Source: Pantoea sp. SOD02 (GTDB lineage Bacteria > Pseudomonadota > Gammaproteobacteria > Enterobacterales > Enterobacteriaceae). From it: a DNA stretch of 64,000 bases. Each line of letters begins with the position of its first letter. Position 1 is the stretch's first letter. The notes beneath the pieces are model-generated. The model saw only the letters and a program-made list of their open reading frames with translations. It searched no databases and was not told the DNA's origin. This document shows, piece by piece, positions 1 through 8,268 of the stretch. The stretch covers positions 3,038,001 through 3,102,000 of the forward strand of contig NZ_CP102604.1 of the NCBI RefSeq assembly GCF_024707505.1. The letters run 5' to 3'. Both the position numbers and the translations under genes were made by a program.

Positions 1-372
1 TGGACTAAGATCTTCCGCCGGCAGGTTAATGGTGTCGCGCACCCAATCGACAATCTTCAGACGACGCGCAAATTCAGCCTGATCGGCCTCATTGAATTCC
101 GGCCATTCGACCTGACGTTTGCCTTTCGGGCTGCGATAGCCTTGCCAGAATGCCCAGCACTTCTCTAAATCCCAGCCTTCGCCCTGCAGTGAGACGTGAC
201 GAATGCCCTGACCGTCCAGCTTGCGACCCGCGCGCTGGATGCTCATCAGCGCATCTGCGCCAGTCAGGTGAATGGTCATGCCACTTTCGTTACTGCTCAG
301 CAGCGCTTTATCACCCCAGCGCGCGTCGGCGGCCTGGGAGCTGAGCGTAATTATCATCGGTTGTGTTGTCAT
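1..372 (-). CDS. pepB: Peptidase B (aminopeptidase B), N-terminal part
   Basis: The gene reads leftward and runs off the left edge of the window, so only the first 124 codons are seen. I translated it by hand from the ATG at 372; a GGAG lies about 8 bases upstream. The residues present ([15 protein letters not shown] near the start and [20 protein letters not shown] further in) closely resemble the N-terminal domain of E. coli PepB, a leucyl-aminopeptidase-family metallopeptidase that helps degrade cytoplasmic peptides. The metal-binding catalytic domain lies outside the window. In E. coli pepB follows iscX at the end of the isc cluster; here it follows iscS directly. Confidence 0.88.
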   Translation of the reverse strand, partial: MTTQPMIITLSSQAADARWGDKALLSSNESGMTIHLTGADALMSIQRAGRKLDGQGIRHVSLQGEGWDLEKCWAFWQGYRSPKGKRQVEWPEFNEADQAEFARRLKIVDWVRDTINLPAEDLSP

Positions 373-400
373 CGCGTGGCTCCGTTTGCGTTAGGTGTCA

Positions 401-424
401 CCTTGCGCCAGAACCGGCGCAAGG
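401..424. other. Strong hairpin between iscS and pepB
   Basis: A perfect nine-base-pair stem, CCTTGCGCC and GGCGCAAGG with a six-base loop, fills most of the 62-base gap between the iscS stop and the pepB start. No T-run follows on the minus strand, so it does not look like an intrinsic terminator. It may be a processing or attenuation structure, or a scar at the point where the rest of the isc operon is missing. Confidence 0.5.
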
Positions 425-434
425 GGTGCATGAA

Positions 435-1607
435 TTAGCGGGCGTTTGTTGCAGGCGAGAGCGCCCGCAAACGCGTTACCGCTTTGTTAACCAGCTCGAT
501 AGCGTACTCAATTTCCTCTGCGCTGGTGAAGCGTCCGAGCGAAAAACGCAGCGAGCTGTGTGCCAGCTCCTGCTCAACGCCCATCGCGCGCAGCACATAG
601 GAAGGTTCGAGACTGGCCGAGGTACAGGCGGAACCGGATGACAGCGCCAAATCTTTCAGCGCCATAATCAGCGATTCGCCATCGACGTGGGCAAAACTGA
701 TATTGAGGATGTTCGGAGCGCCCTGCTCCAGCGAACCGTTCAGGTTCACGTTACCCAGTTGACTAATGCCGCGCCACAGACGCTGGCGCAACTCGGCCAG
801 ACGCGCCATTTCGCTGCTCATCTCTTCGCGCGCAATGCGGTAGGCTTCGCCCATGCCGACAATCTGATGCACCGGTAAAGTGCCCGAACGCATGCCGCGC
901 TCGTGGCCGCCACCGTGCATCTGCGCATCAATTTGCAGACGCGGTTTACGACGCACCCACAGCGCGCCGATGCCTTTCGGTCCATACAGTTTATGCGCCG
1001 AGAAGGACATCAAATCCACCGGCAGTTCAGTGACATCAATCGACAGTTTGCCGACGCTTTGCGTGGCATCAACGTGGAACAGGATGTCACGCGCACGGCA
1101 CAGCGCGCCGAGTGCGGCGATATCCTGAATCACACCGGTTTCATTATTGACGTGCATCAGCGACACCAGCACCGTGTCGTCGCGCAGTGCAGATTCGAGC
1201 ATCTGCGGCGTGACGATACCGTCGCTGCCCGGCTGTAAGAAGGTGACATCAAAGCCTTCGTGCGCCAGTTGCTGGCAACTGTCGAGCACTGCTTTGTGTT
1301 CGGTTTGGCTGGTAATAATGTGCTTGCCGCGCGCCTGATGGCATTGTGCGGCACCTTTAATGGCAAGGTTGTCCGCTTCGGTAGCGCCGGAGGTAAAGAC
1401 GATTTCACGCGGATCGGCGTTGACCAACTCCGCAATCTGATTGCGAGCCACATCAACGGCTTCTTCAGCCTGCCAGCCAAAACGGTGGGAACGGGACGCG
1501 GGGTTACCGAAAGTGCCATCCATCGTGAGGAACTGCATCATTTTGGTGGCGACACGCGGATCCGCAGGCGTAGTAGCTGCGTAATCCAGGTAAATCGGTA
1601 ATTTCAT
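435..1607 (-). CDS. iscS: Cysteine desulfurase IscS, C-terminally shortened
   Basis: This is the PLP-dependent cysteine desulfurase that mobilises sulfur for Fe-S clusters, tRNA thiolation and other acceptors. The PLP lysine is K206 in SAHKLYGPK and the persulfide cysteine is C328 in [13 protein letters not shown]. Alignment by eye with the 404-residue E. coli enzyme is colinear to about residue 384. The protein then ends in SPATNAR after 390 residues and lacks the family's final WEMYKQGVDLNSIEWAHH-type tail. In E. coli that C-terminal region contacts the scaffold IscU, and no iscU gene lies downstream. It lies 89 bases after iscR and is presumably co-transcribed with it under IscR control. 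Confidence 0.95.
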   Translation of the reverse strand: MKLPIYLDYAATTPADPRVATKMMQFLTMDGTFGNPASRSHRFGWQAEEAVDVARNQIAELVNADPREIVFTSGATEADNLAIKGAAQCHQARGKHIITSQTEHKAVLDSCQQLAHEGFDVTFLQPGSDGIVTPQMLESALRDDTVLVSLMHVNNETGVIQDIAALGALCRARDILFHVDATQSVGKLSIDVTELPVDLMSFSAHKLYGPKGIGALWVRRKPRLQIDAQMHGGGHERGMRSGTLPVHQIVGMGEAYRIAREEMSSEMARLAELRQRLWRGISQLGNVNLNGSLEQGAPNILNISFAHVDGESLIMALKDLALSSGSACTSASLEPSYVLRAMGVEQELAHSSLRFSLGRFTSAEEIEYAIELVNKAVTRLRALSPATNAR

Positions 1608-1696
1608 TGCGCTAAAACTCCGTATAAAAAATCATACGTCTTTATAGCACGAATCGGCCCATCCTGAGTTAACAGGAAAGGCCGAGCCAGAATAGA

Positions 1697-2194
1697 TTAA
1701 GCGCGCAGATTAACGTTGATGGTTTCTTGCACACGATGCTGCTGGAAGCGGCGATTATCGACCGTGTTCTGACGATCGGCCACTTCGAGGATTTCCTGAT
1801 TATTCACCAGTTCCGCCAGCGTGATGTTGTTGAGGAAATCGCTAATGCGCTCACTCAGGTCACGCCACAAAACGTGGGTCAGGCAACGCTCGCCGCCCTG
1901 GCAGCCTTCTTTGCCCTGGCATTTGGTGGCATCGACAGATTCGTCAACGGCGGTAATCACCGCGCCCACAGCAATCGCGCTTGAATCTTTACCTAACAGA
2001 TAACCGCCACCTGGACCACGAACGCTGGCAACCAAGCCGTGCTTACGCAGACGTGAGAATAACTGCTCCAGATAGGACAACGAGATGCCCTGACGCTCAG
2101 AAATATCAGCTAGCGGCACAGGGCCCTCATTGGAGTGCAGTGCAACGTCCAGCATAGCGGTTACGGCATAACGTCCTTTGGATGTCAGTCTCAT
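1697..2194 (-). CDS. iscR: Fe-S cluster transcriptional regulator IscR
   Basis: This Rrf2-family regulator senses Fe-S status and represses the isc promoter when loaded with a [2Fe-2S] cluster. The winged-helix region starts [19 protein letters not shown]. The cluster ligands C92, C98, C104 and H107 are all present in [18 protein letters not shown] chose the ATG at 2194 rather than the upstream TTG at 2203 because it matches the family start and has a GAGG about 10 bases upstream. The length, 165 residues, is close to E. coli IscR (162). It heads a shortened operon with iscS. Confidence 0.95.
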   Translation of the reverse strand: MRLTSKGRYAVTAMLDVALHSNEGPVPLADISERQGISLSYLEQLFSRLRKHGLVASVRGPGGGYLLGKDSSAIAVGAVITAVDESVDATKCQGKEGCQGGERCLTHVLWRDLSERISDFLNNITLAELVNNQEILEVADRQNTVDNRRFQQHRVQETINVNLRA

Positions 2195-2277
2195 AGCATA
2201 CAACCTCGTAAGCGTCCGTCCGGTTATCGGCGGGTTATCTGATGAATTGGATGCAGTCTGACATTCCTGAGTAAAAC

Positions 2278-2342
2278 GGTCAACTATTTAACCTAGTAAT
2301 TTGCTCAACTATTTAACCAAGTGTTTTACTCAACTATTATCC
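2278..2342 (-). promoter_or_regulatory. iscR promoter region with three phased IscR-type half sites
   Basis: Three near-identical copies of (A)AATAGTTGA, read on the minus strand, begin at intervals of exactly 25 bases (plus-strand tcaactatt at about 2280, 2305 and 2330). The copy nearest iscR, TTGACC, is followed by a stretch like the E. coli iscR promoter (ACTCAGGAATGTCAGACT), where TTGACC acts as the -35. E. coli IscR type-1 sites begin with ATAGTTGACT-like sequence. The site assignment is inferred from that resemblance. The distal copy overlaps the 3' end of trmJ. Confidence 0.65.
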
Positions 2343-3073
2343 ACATTACCTTTGCGCTTTTCGAACGATGCCATCATGCCGCGTAGGATGTTCAGTTCGT
2401 CGCGTTCCGGACGCGCACGCGTATATAAACGACGCAGCTTGCTCATCACCTGGCTTGGCGTACCTTCACGGATAAAGCCGCTGTTCAGCATCATCTGCTC
2501 GATGTGCTGATAGAAGCGCTCGAGATCGTCAACCAGCGGATACGGTGACTCGACAGCTTGTTCCGTCGGCGCGGCTTTTTCCTGCGCGTTCAGCCAGGCC
2601 ATGCGCACTTCGTAAGCGATAATCTGCACCGCCATCGCCAGATTCAGTGAGCTGTATTCCGGATTGGCCTGAATCGCGACGTGATAGTGACACTTCTGCA
2701 ACTCTTCGTTGGTCAGGCCGACTCGCTCGCGGCCAAACACTAATGCAACCGGCGCCTGCTGGCCCTCTTCCACGCTTTTAATGCCGCACTCACGTGAATC
2801 CAACATTGGCCACGGCAGTGAACGTGAACGTGCGCTGGTGCCAACCACCAAACTACAGCCGGCAATGGCTTCATCCATGGTATCGACAATGCGCGCATTA
2901 CCAATGACATCGCTGGCACCGGCGGCGAGGGAAATGGCCTGTGAATCCGGTTTCACCAGCGGATTGACCAGATAAAGGTTGGTTAAGCCCATGGTTTTCA
3001 TCGCGCGTGCGACGGAGCCCATGTTGCCAGTGTGCGAGGTTTCTACCAGTACGATTCGGATATTCTGCAGCAT
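2330..3073 (-). CDS. trmJ: tRNA (cytidine/uridine-2'-O-)-methyltransferase TrmJ
   Basis: This SPOUT-class enzyme methylates the ribose of nucleotide 32 in several tRNAs using S-adenosylmethionine. The N-terminal [21 protein letters not shown] and the [16 protein letters not shown] segments are the family signatures, and the 247-residue length matches E. coli TrmJ (246). It precedes iscR in the same orientation, as in E. coli, and its start lies about 120 bases from the divergent suhB. Its stop overlaps the distal IscR-type repeat, so transcription reading through from trmJ would enter the isc promoter region. Confidence 0.93.
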   Translation of the reverse strand: MLQNIRIVLVETSHTGNMGSVARAMKTMGLTNLYLVNPLVKPDSQAISLAAGASDVIGNARIVDTMDEAIAGCSLVVGTSARSRSLPWPMLDSRECGIKSVEEGQQAPVALVFGRERVGLTNEELQKCHYHVAIQANPEYSSLNLAMAVQIIAYEVRMAWLNAQEKAAPTEQAVESPYPLVDDLERFYQHIEQMMLNSGFIREGTPSQVMSKLRRLYTRARPERDELNILRGMMASFEKRKGNVDNS

Positions 3074-3194
3074 AATTAGAGGCGGTCAGGGAAATGATGG
3101 CGCGCATCCTAACATAAAAAGAGGACATTTGCTGAACACGCTGATATACTCCGCGCCGTTTTCCCCGTTCTTTAACATCCAGCGAGAGATACCG

Positions 3195-3998
3195 ATGCAT
3201 CCGATGCTCAACATCGCCGTGCGCGCAGCGCGCAAGGCCGGAAATTTAATTGCCAAGAATTATGAAACCCCGGACGCAGTTGAAGCTAGCCAGAAAGGCA
3301 GCAACGACTTCGTTACCAATGTTGACCGTGACGCAGAACGTCTGATTATCGAAGTAATTCGTAAATCGTACCCGAAACACACCATCATCACCGAAGAAAG
3401 CGGTGAACTGGCGGGCGAAGATCAGGATATTCAATGGGTAATCGATCCGCTGGATGGCACCACCAACTTCATTAAACGTCTTCCACACTTCTCAGTATCT
3501 ATCGCTGTGCGCATCAAAGGCCGCACCGAAGTGGCTGTGGTTTACGATCCAATGCGTAATGAACTCTTCACCGCCGTACGCGGTCAGGGCGCACAGCTGA
3601 ACGGCTATCGCCTGCGCGGCAGCACGGCTCGCGATCTGGATGGCACCATTCTGGCTACCGGCTTCCCGTTCAAGTTGAAACAGCACGCAACGCCATACAT
3701 CAACATCGTTGGCAAACTGTTTACTCAGTGTGCCGATTTCCGTCGCACCGGTTCAGCGGCGCTGGATCTGGCTTACACCGCAGCGGGTCGCGTTGATGGT
3801 TTCTTCGAGATTGGCCTGAAGCCGTGGGATTTCGCCGCGGGCGAACTGCTGGTTCGTGAAGCGGGTGGCCTGGTGACTGACTTTACCGGCAACCACGGTT
3901 ACGTGATGTCAGGTAACATCGTTGCGGGTAACCCACGCGTAGTGAAAGCGATGCTGGCATCGATGCGTGAAGAATTGAGTGAAGCGCTGAAGCGCTAA
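3195..3998 (+). CDS. suhB: Inositol-1-monophosphatase / Nus-factor SuhB
   Basis: SuhB dephosphorylates inositol monophosphate in a magnesium-dependent reaction. In enterics it also joins the NusA-NusB-NusE-NusG complex that antiterminates and matures ribosomal RNA. The metal-binding motifs ITEESGE, WVIDPLDGTTNF and the C-terminal PWDFAAGELLVREAGG are intact. The ATG at 3195 gives 267 residues, the exact E. coli length, and begins MHPMLNIAVRAARKAG as in that protein. The open frame extends further upstream but that part is the trmJ-suhB intergenic region. The gene is transcribed divergently from trmJ and ends in a strong terminator. Confidence 0.95.
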   Translation: MHPMLNIAVRAARKAGNLIAKNYETPDAVEASQKGSNDFVTNVDRDAERLIIEVIRKSYPKHTIITEESGELAGEDQDIQWVIDPLDGTTNFIKRLPHFSVSIAVRIKGRTEVAVVYDPMRNELFTAVRGQGAQLNGYRLRGSTARDLDGTILATGFPFKLKQHATPYINIVGKLFTQCADFRRTGSAALDLAYTAAGRVDGFFEIGLKPWDFAAGELLVREAGGLVTDFTGNHGYVMSGNIVAGNPRVVKAMLASMREELSEALKR

Positions 3999-4006
3999 AT
4001 GAGAGA

Positions 4007-4034
4007 AGGCGGCTGAATCAGCCGCCTTTTTTAT
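4007..4034 (+). terminator. Rho-independent terminator of suhB
   Basis: The stem AGGCGGCTG/ATCAGCCGCCT is followed on the plus strand by TTTTTTATTT. There is no matching A-run on the left, so it should act mainly on suhB transcripts. Confidence 0.85.
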
Positions 4035-5048
4035 TTACCGACGTTCGTGACTTAATACCTGACGCGGTTGCGTCTTGCGTCCTACGCGACCCATCAAGGC
4101 CGCCAGTACCGCTTCAATCACCAGCATAAAGAAGGTGAACCAGCTTGCTTTCGCCGTTGCGGCAGCGGCTTGCTCAGCCACTTCACGCGCTTTCTGCTCC
4201 GCCTGCTGTTTCAACTGCTGATATTGCTGTACGGCTTTTTTGTAGCTCTCTTCAGTCTTCGTCACAATCTGCTCAACTTCCTGATCGCTTTTACCGGTAC
4301 GCGCTTTAATAATATTTTTCAGCGCATCACGATCGGCAGCCTGCAATGTATCTGAATGACGATTCATAACGCCTTTCAACCAATTAGCCAGATCATTGTC
4401 AGCATTCTGTGGATTTTGTGCGGTTTGTTCCGCTTGATTTTGCGCATTATTGGCTTCGTTATTTACATCCTTTTGCAGATTCTCAGGTTGTAATTCTGAC
4501 TTGCCGGTTTGACGCAACGTAGTTTGCAATTCATTTTTTAAATCATCTAAATTGATATTACTTTCCTGCAGCTTCTCTTTTGCCATATTGGTGAGTGAAG
4601 GCGCCGCAGCGGAAATTCCACTGCCAACCGCATTAACCCCAGCGCCTAAAATATTAAAGGCTCCACCAATAATTCCAGTGGCTAAGGTAATCGCCAGCCA
4701 CAGCGTGAGAATGGTGCTGACGCCAAACATCAGTAAGCCGTGCATCGCCCCTTCGCGCTGCGCCAGACGTCCCGCAACGTAGCTACCCACGGCCATGGCG
4801 ATCAGCATACTCACGCCTGTCCAGATTAACGCGCCAGTTCCCAAATGCTGGAGTGGGTTTTGTTCCTGCTGCGGATCGATGGTGGTCGCACCAATTGCCG
4901 TGCCTAATATACCTAATAAAATATGGATGATTAGCGCAGCGATAACGCCTGCAAATACCGCGCTCCAGGAAATACGCTTCAACGGCAAACCGACATGATT
5001 TTCATGAACAGTTTCTACACCGCCATTATTAATCCGGGTTTCAGGCAT
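4035..5048 (-). CDS. Membrane protein with a long soluble helical loop, function unknown
   Basis: I do not recognise a characterised family. The 337-residue protein has three N-terminal hydrophobic segments at about residues 28-53, 70-95 and 101-135. A glutamine- and alanine-rich helical stretch of about 150 residues follows (many NNAQNQAEQTAQN-type repeats, probable coiled coil), then a last membrane segment at about 307-327 and a basic tail ending GRKTQPRQVLSHERR. The ATG at 5048 is preceded by GAGG. It is monocistronic and converges on suhB. Similar proteins are commonly annotated only as membrane protein in Pantoea and Erwinia. A cell-envelope role is a guess. Confidence 0.8.
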   Translation of the reverse strand: MPETRINNGGVETVHENHVGLPLKRISWSAVFAGVIAALIIHILLGILGTAIGATTIDPQQEQNPLQHLGTGALIWTGVSMLIAMAVGSYVAGRLAQREGAMHGLLMFGVSTILTLWLAITLATGIIGGAFNILGAGVNAVGSGISAAAPSLTNMAKEKLQESNINLDDLKNELQTTLRQTGKSELQPENLQKDVNNEANNAQNQAEQTAQNPQNADNDLANWLKGVMNRHSDTLQAADRDALKNIIKARTGKSDQEVEQIVTKTEESYKKAVQQYQQLKQQAEQKAREVAEQAAAATAKASWFTFFMLVIEAVLAALMGRVGRKTQPRQVLSHERR

Positions 5049-5243
5049 CGTTTTTTCCTCGCAAAATATTACGATAAATAATTATTGTTACTGAATGGAC
5101 CAGAAGCCTGACTGGTAACAATTAGCGTAGTCGGTGAACGCTATTTCCACCAGATTAGTACAGGGATGAGATTTAATTATATGAGGCGGATAACGATTTA
5201 AACGCAGACGATACTATTACCGCTGCGTTTATTATTTTTTAGA

Positions 5244-6227
5244 CTACATGAAAGGACGAATTCCGCCGCCAATGCCCGGCGAAGCACTTTGCCATAATGC
5301 AACGCCCGCAACGATTAACAACGCGCTGCCCAATAATGCGAGCAACGGCATAAACAACTTAGCCGAAGGATGGCTGCCGCCAGCCTGTCCTAAACGTTGC
5401 GCCAGCACACGGGAACGCTGCACTAACAAGCCGAGCGCCGAAACTGTCAACGCCGTGCCCACCGCCATCGCCACGGCAGAGGCAACGCCCCACGCATAAA
5501 CTCCGATCACTTTGGCAAACAGCAGCATCATGATGGCACCGGAACAGGGCCGCAGCCCCATGGAAAACACCACCAGCGCCTGCGTTTTAGCGCTAACCGC
5601 CTGATCCATCTGTGCGGCGCTGGGCAGATGCGCATGACCGCAGCCGCAGTGTTCATCATGCTGATGTGTAGGACGAATAGCGTGAATCTGCAGCTTTGGC
5701 TGACGGCGCAGTTGCTGGCGCAGCGATCGTAGTGCACGCCAACCGACCCAAACACCCAGCGCGACAACGAGCAGATAACTACCCTTCTCCAGCCAGTAAC
5801 TGCCGAGATGCATCTGGCGCGACGAGGTTTGCAGCACCACCAGCATCAGCGTCACCAAACCAATCGCCACGCCGCCTTGCAGCAAAGCCGCCAATAGCGT
5901 CAGTTTCATGCTGGTTTTCAACTTTGCCGGATGAGTGGCGAGGAAGGTGGTGATCACCACTTTGCCGTGTCCCGGACCCAGCGCATGCAATACGCCATAT
6001 GCGAGGCTAAACAGCATCAGCGTCACGCCCGCTTGCTGCGGTTGTTCAGCGACCTGTTGCAACAGCTGCGTCATCTCGCGATTCAGGACTTTTTGCCACA
6101 GCACGCTTTGCAGCAAAATCTGCGACCAGTGCTGCCACAGCAGTACGCCAGCAAGCAGTAATAATGCCGCCATCAGCCACAGCGGCCATAAACGACGTGA
6201 GCGAGAAGGCAGCGAAATCAATGACAT
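5244..6227 (-). CDS. zevB: NicO-family metal transporter, ZevB-like (zinc/nickel)
   Basis: This is a polytopic inner-membrane protein of the NicO/RcnA family. The signature HALGPGHGKVVITTFLATHP follows the first transmembrane segment and N-terminal periplasmic part. A histidine/cysteine-rich cytoplasmic loop (HQHDEHCGCGHAH) lies near mid-protein, and a second conserved motif, FSMGLRPCSGAIMMLLFA, follows. Its start lies 10 bases inside the end of the upstream DUF1007 gene, so the two are translationally coupled. This DUF1007-NicO pairing is the architecture of the zinc-acquisition pair ZevA/ZevB of Haemophilus influenzae. Nickel or cobalt as substrate cannot be excluded from sequence, but the Zur-like box upstream favours zinc. 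Confidence 0.78.
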   Translation of the reverse strand: MSLISLPSRSRRLWPLWLMAALLLLAGVLLWQHWSQILLQSVLWQKVLNREMTQLLQQVAEQPQQAGVTLMLFSLAYGVLHALGPGHGKVVITTFLATHPAKLKTSMKLTLLAALLQGGVAIGLVTLMLVVLQTSSRQMHLGSYWLEKGSYLLVVALGVWVGWRALRSLRQQLRRQPKLQIHAIRPTHQHDEHCGCGHAHLPSAAQMDQAVSAKTQALVVFSMGLRPCSGAIMMLLFAKVIGVYAWGVASAVAMAVGTALTVSALGLLVQRSRVLAQRLGQAGGSHPSAKLFMPLLALLGSALLIVAGVALWQSASPGIGGGIRPFM

Positions 6228-6844
6228 GTCAGCGTTACCGTTTGGGCGAATTGCTGGCCAAGATCCATATCCTCCGGCGGCGCATCGGCTTTATCCAGCG
6301 ATAGCGCATATTGTTTCAGCGAGTCATCCGGTTTCGGCGTGTGCAGTTCGATTTGGCAATGGGATTTAACGGTGTCGTCCATGGTTAATGCCTGTGGATT
6401 ATCGTAATACATATCAACGAAATAACTGGGATCAAAGGTCTGAATGCGATACTGCTTCGCACTTAATAACTGTGGCTCGCCAAACGGCACGATGAACTCC
6501 AGCACCGCTTTGTTGCCGTTACGCGATAAGTTGTACTCTTTCGGCAAATTGAGGAACTTGACCCGATTTTTGTCCTGCCACACTTCGGTGAAATAGTGTT
6601 GCCCAAGCACGTTGGCCATCACCTGCGCCGCCAGCTTTTTCCATACCACATCGCCAGGTTTGGCCTTACCTGCGTCGTACAGCAGATCGGCAGAGGTAAT
6701 CTCATCCATGGTCCACACCATTTTCATGCCGCTAAGATGTTGGTTGTCACTGATGAACTCGGTTTTCATATCAATAAAGCTGTGCGGATGTGACCAGGCT
6801 GCGGTGCTGAACAACAGCGTAAACGTAATGAGTGCAATTTTCAT
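6218..6844 (-). CDS. zevA: DUF1007 periplasmic metal-binding protein, ZevA-like
   Basis: The 208-residue protein has a signal peptide (MKIALITFTLLFSTAAWS). The mature N-terminus begins HPHSFIDMK, which contains histidines suited to metal binding. DUF1007 proteins are usually found beside NicO-type permeases. The one studied case, ZevA of H. influenzae, binds zinc and is needed for zinc uptake. It overlaps the permease gene by 10 bases. I see no clear Shine-Dalgarno sequence before the ATG at 6844; the operator-like palindrome lies in its place, so the mRNA leader may be very short. Periplasmic location and metal handling are well supported; the metal is inferred. Confidence 0.78.
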   Translation of the reverse strand: MKIALITFTLLFSTAAWSHPHSFIDMKTEFISDNQHLSGMKMVWTMDEITSADLLYDAGKAKPGDVVWKKLAAQVMANVLGQHYFTEVWQDKNRVKFLNLPKEYNLSRNGNKAVLEFIVPFGEPQLLSAKQYRIQTFDPSYFVDMYYDNPQALTMDDTVKSHCQIELHTPKPDDSLKQYALSLDKADAPPEDMDLGQQFAQTVTLTCH

Positions 6845-6845
6845 G

Positions 6846-6860
6846 TGTTATAAAGTAACA
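6846..6860 (-). promoter_or_regulatory. Zur-like operator before zevA
   Basis: The sequence TGTTATAAAGTAACA is a 15-base near-palindrome (TGTTA...TAACA) one base upstream of the zevA start codon. Enteric Zur sites such as that of znuA follow a TGTTATANTATAACA pattern, which this matches at most positions. The position fits zinc-dependent repression of zevAB. Confidence 0.5.
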
Positions 6861-6999
6861 ATTTTAGAGTGAAGTGTAGAGTGGTCCAGAAAAATTGTGA
6901 CCCGCCCTAAAGCTCTGAACAAAAGTCACGACAAAGTGCAAGGTTACCGCGTGGAGTTAGCTATTCTTAGCTCAAAAGTGACCTGCGGATAAACCATTG

Positions 7000-8268
7000 A
7001 TGAGTTCTGCACCTTCCTCTGCACCACTCTTCAGCCGCTCCCAGCGTCGTTGTCATCTGTTACTGCTGCTATTTCTGCCCGCTCCCGCGTTGACGCTTGA
7101 AAAGCTCTGCCAGTTAAATGGCGTGGCGCCTGTTGTCGCCCGACAGGATATCGCGGATGTGGGAGAGGAGATACAGCGTTACCATCAACTGGAGCTACAC
7201 CAGATGGTCGATGGCAGCTTCCGCATTCATGGGACGGAACTGGACAGGCGGCTGTGCCTGATCCACTGGCTGCGACGCGCGCTGCGTTTGTCGCAGGATT
7301 TTGTCTGCGAGCATTTTGCCCCAGTGCTGCGTCAGCGCTTGAAAGTACTGAAAATCGAGAAAGCGCTGTGGGATGAAACCAACCTGCAGGCGCTGATCCA
7401 GCACTGCAGCCTGCGCCTGGCGCGCGACTTCAGTGCACGCGACCGCCTGTTTCTGCAAATCTTCATGAAGTATTCGCTGTGTCAGCGACAAAACGCCCTG
7501 TTCAATGACGGGCAACGCGCATGGCTGGCGGAAAAAGCCGAGCGAGCTGCCGCCGACGACGTGATTCATCACTGGCAGAAACGCTGCCACATAGCGCCGG
7601 ATGTGAGCGAAACCGACTTCTGGACGCTGTTGTTTAGCTTGATTCACGCGCCAACCGCTACGCAACTGGAGCATCCACAAGCGGTAAAGCTGATGCAGTC
7701 AGTGGAAGCGCTGATTACGCGCTTTGAGCAGCTGGCACAAACCACCTTCAGGAATCGATCCGAACTCAGTCAGCAACTCTTTACGCATCTGGCGCAGGCG
7801 CTGGATCGCAGTCATTTCGCCATCGGCATTGATAACAGCGTGGCGTTGGATGTCGCACGACTCTACCCGCGCCTGCTGCGCACCACGGAGCGCGCGCTTG
7901 AGCATTTCAGCCGTAATTTTGCCACGCGTTTTAGTGCTGAAGAGGTGAGTTTGGTGGCGGTATTGTTTGGTGCCTGGCTGATGCAGGAGAGTGCATTGCA
8001 GGAAAAGCAGGTGCTGCTGCTGACAGGCGCGGATGCCGCGCTGGAGCAGTTGCTGGAGCAGCAGTTACGTGAAATGACATTGTTACCGATTAACATCAGC
8101 TATCAGGACGTCGTGCATTTTCAGCGTGAAGGCGCGCCGCGCGATATCGCGCTGGTGATCACGCCGTACGCCATTTCGTTGCCGCTGTTTTCACCGCCGC
8201 TGATCCAGGCTGAGCTGCCGCTGAGTAGCCATCAGCAGCAGCGCATTCGCCAGTTGCTGGAGAGTTAA
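7000..8268 (+). CDS. csiE: Stationary-phase-inducible protein CsiE
   Basis: CsiE was named for sigma-S/cAMP-dependent induction in E. coli. It resembles PRD-containing antiterminators in architecture, but its molecular role is not established. The 422-residue protein aligns by eye with E. coli CsiE throughout (QRRCHLLLLLF near the start; THLAQALDRSHFAIGIDNSV, FGAWLMQESALQEKQVLLLTG and LPLFSPPLIQAEL later). I chose the ATG at 7000, three bases after a TTG in the same frame. It ends in a 4-base convergent overlap with hcaT, the same neighbour as in E. coli. Confidence 0.88.
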   Translation: MSSAPSSAPLFSRSQRRCHLLLLLFLPAPALTLEKLCQLNGVAPVVARQDIADVGEEIQRYHQLELHQMVDGSFRIHGTELDRRLCLIHWLRRALRLSQDFVCEHFAPVLRQRLKVLKIEKALWDETNLQALIQHCSLRLARDFSARDRLFLQIFMKYSLCQRQNALFNDGQRAWLAEKAERAAADDVIHHWQKRCHIAPDVSETDFWTLLFSLIHAPTATQLEHPQAVKLMQSVEALITRFEQLAQTTFRNRSELSQQLFTHLAQALDRSHFAIGIDNSVALDVARLYPRLLRTTERALEHFSRNFATRFSAEEVSLVAVLFGAWLMQESALQEKQVLLLTGADAALEQLLEQQLREMTLLPINISYQDVVHFQREGAPRDIALVITPYAISLPLFSPPLIQAELPLSSHQQQRIRQLLES

